Positions 1-11,225 of a stretch of 64,000 bases of DNA are shown piece after piece. Origin of the DNA: Zhengitettix transpicula (taxonomy: Eukaryota; Arthropoda; Insecta; Orthoptera; Tetrigidae); assembly GCA_037074705.1 (NCBI GenBank), contig CM073591.1, forward strand, positions 83,742,032 to 83,806,031, written 5' to 3'. Every line of letters begins with the position of its first letter. Within the stretch, counting starts at the first letter, position 1. The notes below the pieces were generated by a model. The model saw only the letters and a list, made by a program, of their open reading frames with translations, was not told the origin of the DNA and did not search any database. The position numbers were made by a program, and so were the translations under genes.

Positions 1-60
1 TGATTGGTGTTACATTTAATTTAATCGCAGTGAACGTGTTCTGCGAGTTAGTTGAACATA

Positions 61-81
61 ATTGTGTATATATATATATAT
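61..81. repeat. short (TA)n microsatellite
   Basis: A run of alternating T and A near the window edge. The 300 or so bases on either side are AT-rich and hold nothing else recognisable. Confidence 0.8.
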
Positions 82-614
82 TTGGATCGCGTCTTTAGTT
101 TTTCTTGATTAATAATATTTTAGAAATTATATAAAATATATAAAGTTATATAAAAACTTATATTCAAATATATTAAGTTAAAATACAATTATTTATCTTG
201 AAATGTTATATACTTTTATTTAAAATTCGCTTTAGGAAATTTAATAAGATGCTTTATTATTATAAAGTATTCTGCTTACTGGCACATTCATGGAGATGAT
301 GTACAAATTTCCTTCTCCACTCTGCCCAGTCCTAAGCTTATGAAGATGGATCTATTCTTAAAATTTCTCTAGTTTTAACCATATCCGTTCACTTTAATTT
401 TCAAATTTCACTTCAACACCAAATTTCAAAACTATCCAGATATTTCTCCTCCTACCTCTTTCTTAAAGTCTATATTTATGGTCCATAAAAAGTTCCATGT
501 GTTGAGATACACAAGTGTTACATGATTTCTTAACATTTTTATGATACAAGTTATTACATTAATTGTAATCTAAAAGGTTTGCAAATAATGTAACTTCTGC
601 AAAAATATTGGGAG

Positions 615-620
615 TTTATT
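615..620 (-). terminator. candidate polyadenylation signal of the methyltransferase gene
   Basis: TTTATT on the plus strand reads AATAAA on the minus strand, about 70 bases after the stop codon of the methyltransferase gene. Position and motif fit a poly(A) signal, but this hexamer is common by chance in such AT-rich DNA. Confidence 0.45.
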
Positions 621-690
621 GGTACAAAAAATTCTTATTTTGTTGTATACAAATATAAAAACTGGAAGAACAGCTACACAGTGCTTTGAG

Positions 691-3600
691 TTATAGCCTT
701 TTTTTGGCCTTCATGAGGCAAATGTCTGAACTTTGATAAATTGGATGTTGTTGAGATGGAGGAATGGGCTTCACATCAAAAAAATCATTGAAGAGCTGAA
801 GGAACTTGTTCCAGATAATTTGTTGCTTTTCTGTGTCTCGAAGTTCTTGGCAAATAATGACTTCAGTAGATTCATCAGCCAGAGCACACATAGTATGCAG
901 TAGAGGTTGGATAGACTATAAACAAATCATACAACTATCCATCATCAATAATCTAGTTATATTGGTTATTCATTTTTGAGACATAAGGTAGCAAATTAAA
1001 TAGTTCAAGAAAACTTTTTTACTTTGATATAAAAATACCTAAATTACTGAAACTCAGTGCAGTTATATAAGTTAACTTGGTAAGTAAACAATAGTTCTAA
1101 TAACTTTCTGTTACATTTTAATTGAGACTATTTTTTAATTTGACAACATTAAATTTAAACTTTTTTCAAAATTTTCTTTTAGTCCAATATGTAATTCAGT
1201 TAAGTTCAACAGATTTAAACTAACAAACAATGATAAATTTTATTTTCATAATAACTGATTGCTTATATTTGAAACAAATTAATTTGACACATCTTGCTCA
1301 ATTTGAATTTTATAATCAACCTCTACTCACCCTATCACATTGAAATGGGGACTGAACACATGACTTATCAGGCATTTGGAGTGTCACTTCATATAATTCA
1401 CACCAAAAACTATGGATTTGACACTAATAAGAACCATTTTGAAATAATTTTTTTACCATTCTCAAACTCCTAACATCTCCATAAAGCTGACTTAACCATT
1501 GTGGTGAATGTAACTATTACGCTCATAGACTGCAAGCCTCAAAACTATGGCTCTGACTCCAGTTTGTAATTACCACTTTCTCTCACCCACCTATATGATG
1601 AAGAATACTTAGCAAGAACTGTAAATATTACTATTTCAGCAACCCCCAAACACCAATGTTGGTAAATTTTGGCATCATTCATCCCAACCCCACATCTGAA
1701 TGCCTAGATAGTAGCTGCAATCCGTAAACCTGAACTATTTATTTGTTACTAATATTTATAGTATTTCATAATTTTTACTTGACATCCTTTTCAACCTTTC
1801 TACTGGGGTAGATTTTTTTATGTGTATAAATTATATTTTAATTGAATATATAATGAAGGAAGTAGCATAAATACCTCATCATAGTAAACACAGTCTGCCA
1901 ACAGTAACAATTGAGGAGATATTATTTCATTTACATCTTTTCCCCAGCAGAGAGATCGAATATGTATCTTTCCATTACTTTCCATCCACAATTCTTTGTT
2001 TGCATTAATATTTCTCTGCAAAAGTGGCACTACATCAGGCAAGTCAGTTGCTAAAACAAAACCCCTGAAATATGTTCATGATCTCTTTGTGAAATGATGT
2101 CAGATTTTAATGAACAATAATTCTTGATAGCTTGTGGGATACCTAAGTACGGTGTAGCCAAAGGGAACCGAAGGTAGTTCTTCAAATTTTGAGAGGCTCT
2201 CAGCCTCCTCATTGAGAAAATAGTGTTACACCATTCCATGCACCAGCTATGGACTGCTACACCGTACTTCACTTTCAGGTAAGCTACAAGCTATCTCTCT
2301 TTCCTTTCCATACCAAAATCACAATTATTTTTGACAATGTCACATCCTTAAACACATGTAAAAATGAGCATCCTTGTAAAATTAGACAGCAAACAACTGA
2401 CGTGTAAGTAAATTATCATTTTTAAATAATACAAGATTGGAATTAATTAACCACATTTATGTTAGTGACTGCTTAACAGGTTATGGAATAGTTAAAGGCT
2501 AAAGTAATGTTTTGCATAACAGATTGTGCAAAGAACTGATTAAACCATAATAAAATAATATAAGTGCAGAAAGTGATGAACAAAACTCTGATTTCTTTGA
2601 CTACTCAGATTTCTTTGAATATTATTTTAGCTGAGTAGAACAGTAAAGTGGTATTGACGTAAATTCATTGATTGATTATCAGTTGTATAGGACTAGCATA
2701 TAATGTATATTTTCATTATGTATTCTATGTTATTTGATGTCTATTTTACTGTAGGTTGACCATCAAACCAATGTTAATCTAATGATCTGGATATCTGAGC
2801 TTATAATTGTGATAATAATTTATATTTGAACTTTTAAATTACTTTTGTATTCTCTTGAAACTTTCGTAGTTCCCCTACAATAAATGTTAAATAGGCAGAA
2901 AACAATACATTTAGATGTTTATTCTTATTTGCATAGCTATGCTAATTATTAATTACTTTCTTGATCTTCATTATATAGCTGTAGAAAATGGAGCTGGTAC
3001 AATTCAGAAGGGATTAGTGATGCTCAACAGATAAGTGATTATAGTTTGCCAGGAACAGTATATTAATGAAAATATTTTTTTAAAAATATATGATATGAAA
3101 TCACTATTTCAAAATATATGATATGAAATCACTATTTCCATTGTTCTGGTGTTTAAAGAAATTGTAAAAAATAAAGGATATTAAGGCAAAAATAAGTTAG
3201 AATTAACACTACCAGCAGTTTAACTATCTTACAAAGTTATGGAAAATTATACAATGCAAAAATACATAAATCTAGACTGAAGGGAAAATAGAAAACAAAG
3301 ACGAAGAATGTGTTTAAAGTGAAAATAAATATTGCAGGATGCACCTGATTAACTGGCGCATAAAATGATATGTATGAAGAGGGGGTACGCCGTCACGCTG
3401 CACACTCAAAGGATACTTTAGCCAAATTAATTTTAAGAAATATTTTTTTTTTGCAAATTCGCTTTTCACACTTGTTTGATTTTCGTTTGACAATGACAAA
3501 TTCAAAGTGATACTATGGAACTCACCCGAAGCAAGCAGCTGTTAGTGCTACGCAGCCCAAACCTGCTCCAAGTTCTACTATAGTTCTTTCAAGTAAATAA

Positions 3601-3776
3601 AGCTCATTTCGTTCAATCTCTCTTTCCAAATACTTTGCTAGGACCAATGCAGCATCCCACACAACGCAACTGACGTCCCCCACTTCTTTCTGATATAGGA
3701 TTAATGGCTTATGTAAACCAATATCGAATTCTCTAGTGAAAAACCCATCTTCATTCCTTTCTACACAACTGTTCAT
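691..3776 (-). CDS. VCPKMT: METTL21-family protein-lysine methyltransferase, VCPKMT/METTL21D-like; three exons
   Basis: Coding exons on the minus strand are 3776-3526, 2064-1875 and 915-691. Junctions are canonical: donors GTGAG (3525) and GTATT (1874), acceptors TTTCAG and TTATAG. Joined, they give an uninterrupted 221-residue protein ending in TAA. Human VCPKMT, about 229 residues, trimethylates Lys315 of the AAA ATPase VCP/p97 in the cytosol using SAM; the same role here is inferred from family. Visible motifs: CVVWDAALVLAKYLE (about residues 37-51), SAM-binding VELGAGLG (67-74), ATDLPDVV (89-96) following the glycine loop, and the catalytic-face acidic motif ADCVYYDE (140-147). The C terminus ends in KAKKRL. 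The ATG at 3776 places CVVWDAA 36 residues in, close to the human spacing. The frame stays open upstream to a strong acceptor-like pyrimidine tract near 3803-3830, so a further 5' exon (probably UTR) is likely. Other METTL21 members are possible, but CVVWDAA and DCVYY favour VCPKMT. Confidence 0.9.
916..1874 (-). other. intron 2 of the methyltransferase gene
   Basis: The intron runs from donor GTATT at 1874 to acceptor TTATAG ending at 916. It is phase 0, splitting between YYDE and SIQPLL. AT-rich, with no other feature recognised. Confidence 0.85.
2126..2295. mobile_element. 170-bp inverted-repeat (MITE-like) element in intron 1
   Basis: The left end GATAGCTTGT (2126-2135) and right end ACAAGCTATC (2286-2295) are perfect inverted repeats. 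A second inner pair surrounds GTACGGTGTAGC / GCTACACCGTAC, with a few unpaired bases between the two pairs. The middle shows no coding potential. Small size and terminal symmetry indicate a miniature DNA transposon; the superfamily is unknown and no clear target duplication was seen. Confidence 0.6.
3083..3138. repeat. 28-bp tandem duplication
   Basis: Two directly adjacent identical 28-base units (3083-3110 and 3111-3138), each containing TATGATATGAAATCACTA. A recent replication slip inside intron 1. Confidence 0.85.
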
Positions 3777-3849
3777 TCGGTCAATTATGTGTGACAGTTC
3801 TACCCTAAAGCAAAACCTGGGGGGGGGGAGATGATAATAATGTTTACAG

Positions 3850-5181
3850 TCGTCACGCAGCTCGGCAGTTTTCTATTTGCCAACATTATAAAAGGAAACT
3901 CACTAAATTCAATTACATTAGAATTTTGAGAATATTGCTATTTAAATTTGACGCCAATATAACTTATTTATCACATACAGGATTGCTTTCGTCGGATATA
4001 CCGATGATGCTCATAATAGATATCACTTTTCTTGTAAAGTTAAATCATCTCGTCCTTTCCTAAGTCTTCTAAAACTTTTCGTCGTATGAAAGTAATACTT
4101 CAAGAAAATTATAGGACCTTCACAAGTAAATATATTGTTCAAGAATTCATCATTTTGGATTCACCACTCTTTAAATTAATTTGGAACGATTCTATCGCCT
4201 TTATGGCAAACTTGAATATTTTTCAACCTAAACAGTACTACACGAATTCTGACATTCAAGGAAGCCGACAGTTATCGTTAAAAGTTTTGCGTGCAAGTCA
4301 GAACGAACACGTTCATACACACATAATATATAAATATGTGTGTGTTTATATACAGACTGGCCAGATTATTGTGACCACCTGCAGTTTTTAGGAAAATAAG
4401 CTATGATCTGAAGTCACTGGAGAACCAGACCGATATAAAAAACGAAGCAGGTTCTTAACCAAGATAATAGTAGTCATTTGTTTCTGGAGATAGGCTAATT
4501 GACGCGAGTTAACCATGAATGGTTTGCAGCCATGGGACAAGAATAGAGTAAAACAACTGCATTCGTCAAATGGCCTACGGCAGGTGAAGCCAATAATTTG
4601 CATACAATGCGCCAATTTTTGGACAGACGTGTTCAGATGCGCCATATAACTCGAGCGCTTTTTATATCGTCTTACGTTCTTGGTTAGTTGTTGTTAAATA
4701 GGATAGAATCTGCTTCGCTTAGGGGAGGAAGATGAATAACTTAATCAAGCAGTTAGATTAATTAATTTACACCAGTTTAAAGAAGCACCAATCCACAATA
4801 GTTAGAATTACTTCCTGTACGACGAGAGTGTGATCGTTCCTTGATGGTGCTCTAGCTGACAGTCTAGTTTTGTGAAGATAACTGGACTACAGTTGGCACT
4901 GAGAGAGGGATCATCTTCGAACTTTGATTTATCTGTTCTCAGCTTGCTAGCAGGTGTCCTGGCTCTGGCGTATGTTGAATGACTAGTATGTTTATACACA
5001 AATTTAACTTTATAAAATGATTTAATATGTATGTAAAACCATCTTTATTACAGCAGTAAACGAATGAACCTTTTGAGCCCGTTTGGATATCGGTAGTCTA
5101 TTAATGTTTGGAGTTCATTTTTTTTATTGAGAGCAGCAGAGAATTCTTTAAATTTGAATAAGTTATGCACTATCTTGATTT
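3850..5181. other. intergenic stretch, nothing firm
   Basis: AT-rich DNA upstream of the methyltransferase gene. An 85-codon minus-strand frame (4645-4388) and shorter frames show no family resemblance I recognise. A short (GT)n-type patch lies at about 4310-4350. Confidence 0.5.
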
Positions 5182-5621
5182 GTTTTGAACTAAGGTTCCC
5201 ACAAGCCGAGGCACTTCGGCCTGTTTTGAGAGGTGTATGTTCCGGGGTGCCAGACCTTGAGCATACGGTGAGAGTTGTTCTCTATTCCCATTGGAATAGT
5301 TGGCCAGCTGCCTCCTAAACTGGTCGAGGCAATGAGAAAGTAATGCTGCGGCCCCACAGCAATCGCCTCTCTCGCCATCGGAAGGGCGTGGAACAAGTAA
5401 CAAATGCCCGACCTACCTGATGCAGGTTTTCTAGGGTTTGTCCAGCATCACTTTTAGGCAAATGCCGGGTAGGATTCTTAAACTACAGTCAGGGGGCCTA
5501 GTTAACCCTTGGCTACCTTCCTCTACCCTTCTGCATCTCCCCTTTCAAATCGCTTCTTATTATATTGAAGGGGAGTTATCGCTACGTGGATTACACTCAT
5601 GTAGTCTGTTACTCTAAAAAA
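5182..5621 (+). mobile_element. A-tailed dispersed repeat, copy 1 (5'-truncated)
   Basis: Member of a family of about 0.5 kb found six times here. Strand is given so that the A tail is 3'. This copy starts at GAACTAAGGTTCCCACAAGC and ends in CTCTAAAAAA. It lacks the head seen in the 34-kb copy, which is typical 5' truncation of a retroposon. It is the most diverged of the long copies. On the opposite strand it keeps a 68-codon frame (5396-5190) ending CLGLWEP, shared with two other copies. Much more GC-rich than its surroundings. Superfamily unknown: a SINE-like element or the 3' end of a LINE are both possible. Confidence 0.75.
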
Positions 5622-6437
5622 CGACAACTGAGAAACAAACTACAAGAATGAAGTAGGCCTACATATTTATTCTAGTAATTAGACATACTGTATGTGGTGA
5701 ATGAAGAATGAAGATGGTAAATATAAAAATGATTGACAACATTCTGAAACTTACTAGCGATAATATACAAAATGAGAAAGGAAGATGCATAAGGGTTTAA
5801 CCTCATCCCCAAATTTGCCCTCTGGTAACCTCAGAAATTCGGTGGGGAATTCTTAAGACCCTATTTTTAGGTCTAATACGGGGATCATTCAAAACTGACA
5901 TCACTTTGACACGCAGAAAACTAGTCTAATTCTCAACCTTTGCTAATATTTTTAATCAATTAAAATGTATTATAAGACCTTCAATATTAAATAATTTGTA
6001 AACATCTGCGCTACAATTTTTAGTTGCTAACATACTATAGATAACTGTATTGTTGATGAACGTAATTAATTTAAATTAAATATTTAAATCAATAATTTAT
6101 AATTGAGAGAATTAAATTGACCGACTTCATTGGACAAAAACTCGTTTATCTGGACTGAGATATTGATCGAGAATGCTGTCACAGTATTTGCCAGCGAGAA
6201 TTTATTTCCTGTCCATCCTCTGTATCAATTGTTAGTAGAAAACAGATGTATCTGATTGCGTTTTATAAATCAATGCTTCCCCGGGGAGGGGGGGATATCG
6301 TAACCCAGCCAGTGTCTACGACTGGACTGAGAACTTATCAATTGGAGTCGCAAAAACGACAAGACTTATACGTACAAGAAATTACTTTAAGCAAATTATA
6401 GACAAGAGTATTTTACACTGAAAAGTGTGTGTGTTTA
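5622..6437. other. intergenic stretch, nothing firm
   Basis: AT-rich, with a G-run at about 6282-6294. No coding or repeat structure recognised. Confidence 0.5.
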
Positions 6438-7141
6438 CTGGGTGATTTTTCGGTCATATGGCAAACCTTAAGGGGTGGTATGGGTTACTAAAGCATACAT
6501 TTTTTTCTGATATAGGTATGCGTGGTCGGACGTGACGCGCTGAGACACGAATACAAAGAATGAGAAAATTAACATTGTTTAATGATGCTAAATGCGATCT
6601 TAAGACATACTTTAAATAGTGCAACAATAACGAAGTAAATTTAAAAGTGCGGCACGGTTTGACGCGGATTTGCGTCTTTTTATAACGCTGAAAGATTCTA
6701 AAAACCTTGTTTATTTACATAATCGCAATATGCTTATTTCTAGCAATGTTTAAAATAAATGATCAAATATGTGACCACCAACAGTAATACGTATGTGGGC
6801 AATCATTTTCGAGGCTCCAGTTGACTCAATGGAGGACCTCGTTGTTCGCCTAAGCATTGCTGTTGCAAGCGTGAGCGAAATGCCTTGGATCTTTGGAACT
6901 GCTATAGCCAATCGGTCCTTTATTATTGTTGTTGGTCGCAATTTTGAGCATTTATTGTTAACATTACTGGAGAGAAGCACTTTTCGTAGTTGAAGTAAGT
7001 AAACAAAGCTTTTCTTTACACGTCTCAATATTTTGATGTGCCTCTACGCGTCTCTTCCGACCATACATTCCTATAAAAAAATATGTTTTAGTAAGCTGTA
7101 CCACCCCTCAAAGTTTGTTCCATGATCGTAGAATCACCCTG
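6438..7141 (-). mobile_element. Tc1/mariner-like non-autonomous DNA transposon
   Basis: The left end CTGGGTGATTTTT and the reverse of the right end (CAGGGTGATTC) begin terminal inverted repeats of roughly 110 bases. These share AGGGGTGGTA, a central T-run and TGGTCGGA. The element lies between TA dinucleotides (6436-6437 and 7142-7143), the target duplication expected of Tc1/mariner elements. The interior keeps only the last part of a transposase frame on the minus strand, so an internal deletion removed the catalytic domain. A single diverged end of a related element lies at 52624-52990. Confidence 0.75.
6750..7034 (-). pseudogene. C-terminal remnant of a mariner-like transposase
   Basis: A minus-strand frame of about 90 codons ends GGHIFDHLF and a stop. 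It resembles the GGRHFEHLL-type C terminus of mariner-like transposases common in insect genomes, including the CRACIQARG-type stretch before it (here IAHIRITVGG). None of the DDE/D catalytic region is present, and the 5' side runs into the right terminal repeat. Assignment rests on the short C-terminal signature and on the TA-flanked inverted repeats. Confidence 0.55.
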
Positions 7142-9757
7142 TACACGTATAGTATAAATAATGAACATTTATGTAAATCTTCCTTTATAAAGATATATTA
7201 TATTCAGTTGTTACAATATACACAAATATTGTCTGACATGTGTACAAATTTTTTTAAGTATTTTAAATTGCTCGAGAATGTTGAGTTCAATACTGCCTGA
7301 GTAAGCTACATTATGCTGTAATAAAAACGATTGCTTAATTTTTAGGTTTTCAAGAGTTTATTATTAACTTGGTTTTAATATTTTATTAAAGCTAATAAAT
7401 ATATATTCCAAAAGTAACATTTTAATTTGTACATTTAATGTTCAGCGGTGAAAATTAAGAAACTGTGCTTCAAAGGGGAATTACATGTGGTGGAGATTTA
7501 ATATTATTTTAAAATGTTTATATTTATTTTAATGTACCCTTCGAAGTGACACAGGACAAATTAACTATGTATATATAACTGTGGCTGGTGGCGAAGACAA
7601 GTTCTTATATTTCATTTTACCACGTTATCAGGAGTGTCCAAATTCTCCAACAAGACTTGTTCAATACATGTAATTATTTTTCTGCTCACCGTCTCGCTAC
7701 TCTGCTATCACTTGAACTAAATATTTCCTTTTATCTCTCATCTTCTGACTCATTTAGTTCTCCATATACTTAAACCTATTATCAATGTTAACAAAATTGA
7801 TTTCGTTTCCATATATATCCATCTCTACTTTGTCTTAAAACAATTTTCAATACCTTGCGCCCTCATTCTTCAACGTTAGCTAAAACTTAGTCTGATTTTT
7901 ATCTCCATCTATCTCCTCTCGCGTGGCCGGCGAATTTATTGCTGCCAAGTCACTTTCGTCTGACACCAGCTGTCAATTTCCGTGCCTCAGTACTATTTTT
8001 CTAGAAACGTTAACTATCTTTTATAGTAAAATACCATCTGGTATTTACGTCATGTGGCACGTGATTTGTCCAGAAAGCCATCTCCTATTCTAACAGATAA
8101 CGCATTTTTGCCTCAATATGTGTTACCGTTGAATTTCTTCATTAAAATACAAATTTTTGAATATATGCAGCATAGAATAATGATTTAAAAGTAATGAATA
8201 ACGTTCACGATACATGTTATTCTATATTGTAATACTAATAAGACTTTTACTATCTCGTGGTCACACTGATTCTTCTACGTTAACAAAAATTGACATCTAT
8301 CTATAACTATTTCCTCTAAGATAAAACTAGCTGGATCGTAATAGAAGTTGAAAATAATAACGAATATGTTGAGAGATTAGAAAACTAGAAAATGTGGAGG
8401 AAGAACAATAAACATGTTTCGAGATATATGGTTTTGAAATCTGTACAAAAAGGCGTGGACCGATTAGTCTACGGGCAATGTTATTGTGTAACAACTAAAC
8501 CAAACTTGGGAATGGACATAATTAACCAAGCGGAAACATATCATGAAGTAAAATAATAAGGAATTCATTCAGCAATTGCAATTTGAAAACCATTAAGATA
8601 AAATCCTTTATAACGTAATGTTGTGACAAGCCTCGTACTGATATTTATCTCTTAACATTCATTTGCTTGTTTAGACCCATAGATAATCAGTGGAAATTTT
8701 TATCGTAAAGATGGTGTATTTTGAAATGCAGGTATTGTTTTAGCCTGTATTACCTTACCTTGTAGTAAAAATAATAGATGCAAGGGGTAAATTTCGATGA
8801 GGAATAAAATGCAAATTTAAATTTTTCATGCTTAATGGACATTAAACCATAACAGATGGTCTACTTCAGTACACAGACGACAGCTAGACTGTTGTAAATT
8901 TCGCAGTGCAGACCCTTATGAATATGAAAACCACTGAATATAAACCATATGCTTGTTTATTTGAGGTTTATCATTCAGGGTTACACATACCATCACCTTG
9001 TGTAATATTTAATTAAGCGGATGTGAGGCGGATGCAGTAATGACTGCGGATTAATTCCAAAACATGAATTTCTTCTGCAGTTTCTACCATCGCGTAGTAT
9101 GGCGTCGGATGGTAAACTAACAACTGTGAACAATCTCTCCTGAAAAACCGTGTTCTTTATGGAAAAGAAGACGAAGAATTTAAATTATACACTTGATAAC
9201 TTTCTAAAAAAGTGTTATCGATTGTTGATAAAGAAGTCCCAATGAAATTAAATCCTACAAATAATGATAAGAGTTAATTGAGCTACAAATAATCTCTGCT
9301 ATTTTAACAAACTTAAATATTCCTCCGCATATCTTCAGTTACTTAACAATATTCAGATCTTCAGACGTGTTTACGAGAGAGCTCTCGTAGCCGCGAAAAA
9401 AACCCTCAATAATTCCAGTTGCGTAGCATATACTATAAAGAAATTACTTTTGTATCCCAGGGTGAAACGTTTTCAGGTAAGAAGGTGCTTGTAAATTCTA
9501 CTTTTATTCGTAAACTTTGCTAACTTGTAAAATATACCTCGGCTTTCATAGATAACGAATTCGACAATGGGTTTTTGGCAGAATTGGATTCCAACCGTTA
9601 CTAATAGTATATTTTTTTAACAGTTATTTAGAGATGAAATAATTACTGTAATGAGAAGCAGATGTATATAGGTGTAACAAGAAAAATAGTAAAAGTGTGC
9701 AGATGTCATCGCATTTCCACCTAAATATTTTTTAATATGCCTAAATATCTTATCTCT
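7142..9757. other. intergenic stretch, nothing firm
   Basis: About 2.6 kb of AT-rich DNA. Short open frames (for example 7588-7773) have no recognisable motifs. No inverted repeats or tandem arrays noticed by eye. Confidence 0.5.
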
Positions 9758-10077
9758 GGAATATTTCTAGATTCACCAAAATTGTCGAAAAGATCATTCA
9801 CTTGAGATTACTTGAGCATATGTAATATTTAAACTTCCTCACAACATGGTTTCCTTAAAGGAAAATCTACAAATACTGCTACGCATGAGTTTATTCAAAT
9901 TATTCAGATTAATTGGATGAAGGTAGCTGGAATATTTTCTGATCGACAAAGTGGATGAAATATTACTAAAAAGTTAAGAACATTATAGATTACGGGGATA
10001 TTCGTTACTTTTAGAATCATATCTGTAAGTCTAAATCAAAATTTAACGGTCGAAAATAAAGATAGTCATGTCCATTT
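9758..10077 (+). pseudogene. LINE reverse-transcriptase fragment, left part of an interrupted copy
   Basis: Plus-strand translation in one frame with stops gives SRFTKIVEKIIHLRLLEHM, then QHGFLKGKSTNTATHEFIQ. These are the RT palm/finger blocks of non-LTR elements of the CR1/Jockey type (usually ...QHGFRKGRST...). At least three stops and frameshifts follow in the stretch corresponding to the block with the first catalytic Asp. The fragment stops where a minus-strand LINE 3' end begins and seems to resume beyond it, implying a nested insertion. Confidence 0.6.
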
Positions 10078-10750
10078 AGCTGATAGATAGATTTATTCAC
10101 CATGAGCCCTCTAATGAGGATGTAGGATTCGTCACAAATGTACAGTACATAAATGACATATAAACGGAATTATTAGTAGTAGTAATAATTAATAAGTTAC
10201 ACACAAAAAAAATTCATACCTGTTCACATTTGTCCAGTCACCACATTCATACACACAATCTTTAAGAAACCCGCACACGGCACTTATCATTTCCTGGTAT
10301 TCATCTCCTGTCGCTAGGTACTGAGGGATGTCGTCATGGATATTTACTAAAACAGAAAGCAGAGGCAGGAAAACAGAACCAAAAGGGGAAAACTGGACAC
10401 ACTATTTAATATTTGTAGCATATTCGGCAATTTTGTAGGCAAGGCAGTTTAAGGAATGTGAGACAGATTCAAAAATTCGTGTACGGAGTAATAAGTTCCA
10501 TTTACAAGAAAAGTTTTACACTCCTTGACGAATGAGTTGTAGTTTTTGATGTTCTTTACATGTTCAGGAAGGCTGTTAAATAGTGCGATACCGGAATAAT
10601 GAACGCTAGACTCGTAGAGACTGAGGCTGTGCTTGTCAGACCTGAGAACTGAACGGTTTCTTGTGTCGTAGCCATGATTGTCCCCGTTACTTGCAAAAAG
10701 GTTCATGTTGCGTTTAACAAATTTTAGTCTTTCTAATATGTCTACAAAAT
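10078..10750 (-). mobile_element. LINE 3' end (CR1/Jockey-like) with microsatellite tail
   Basis: The minus strand carries the C terminus of a LINE ORF2, then a 3' UTR of about 370 bases, then the tail GGTGAATAAATCTATCTATC. The tail combines an AATAAA-like motif with a short tetranucleotide repeat, as in many LINEs. The 5' part is missing, as expected for a truncated insertion. Plus-strand RT fragments flank it on both sides. Confidence 0.65.
10449..10748 (-). pseudogene. C terminus of LINE reverse-transcriptase ORF
   Basis: The frame reads LERLKFVKRNMNLFASN, then HGYDTRNRSVLRSDKHSLSL, HYSGIALFNSLPEHVKN and FVKECKTFLV before its stop. The HGYNTR...YSGIKLFNSLP...FK...FL pattern is the well-known C-terminal tail of CR1/Jockey-group LINE polyproteins in arthropods. 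No RT catalytic block is included. The frame itself is intact, so the insertion is younger than the LINE around it. Confidence 0.7.
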
Positions 10751-10789
10751 TGTAAGAGTCAGAATATGAAGTCTATGCAGAATATGATG

Positions 10790-11095
10790 CATACATGCGG
10801 AATTCTTCAATGGTGAATTTGAACACTTAATTTTTATTCAGTACATTAATGATTTCCCAGGATATTTACAACCTCCAAAATACAAAACCTTACTTCAGAT
10901 AAAATTATAAAATATATTTTCTCGATAGCATCTTCCATTATTAATCGATGAGGAGCAAAATTACAGATGTGAGTCAAATAAATTATATTTCTTTTTCCGA
11001 AGGTTGTGGTGGGGGCTGAAGGCCAGTGATAAATAATTTAAAATCTTTTACTGCTGAATTAGAATTTAATATCAACTATAAGAAAATAATGAAAA
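10790..11095 (+). pseudogene. LINE reverse-transcriptase fragment, right part of the interrupted copy
   Basis: Plus-strand reading gives FIQYINDFPGYLQPPK, resembling the RT block FLIYINDLP just before the FADD catalytic motif. The catalytic box itself is eroded. Together with 9758-10077 it is best read as one old plus-strand LINE split by the minus-strand insertion. Confidence 0.45.
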
Positions 11096-11225
11096 TTAAG
11101 TATGCAAACAGCTCACGAAATTCTGCCGGTGCCAGGGGTGTCGTGACGGATGTCCCGCGTCGTCCGGCGGCTGGTGCCCTGCGTCGTTTTGCTACGACCC
11201 GAACAATCTCCTAGTAGCTCCTTCA
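11096..11225. other. GC-rich patch of unknown nature
   Basis: About 100 bases rich in CG dinucleotides (for example CGTCGTCCGGCGGCTGG) inside AT-rich DNA. No open frame with recognisable motifs. Could be a fragment of a GC-rich transposon or a former promoter. Confidence 0.35.

Larger units (their letters stand above)
2065..3525 (-). other. intron 1 of the methyltransferase gene
   Basis: The donor GTGAG begins at 3525 and the TTTCAG acceptor ends at 2065. The intron splits a glycine codon (GG|G). It contains a 170-bp inverted-repeat element and a 28-bp tandem duplication, listed separately. Confidence 0.85.

Noticed and set aside
4388..4645. 85-codon minus frame upstream of the methyltransferase gene
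   Set aside because: No recognisable family, no conserved motifs, no splice sites of note.
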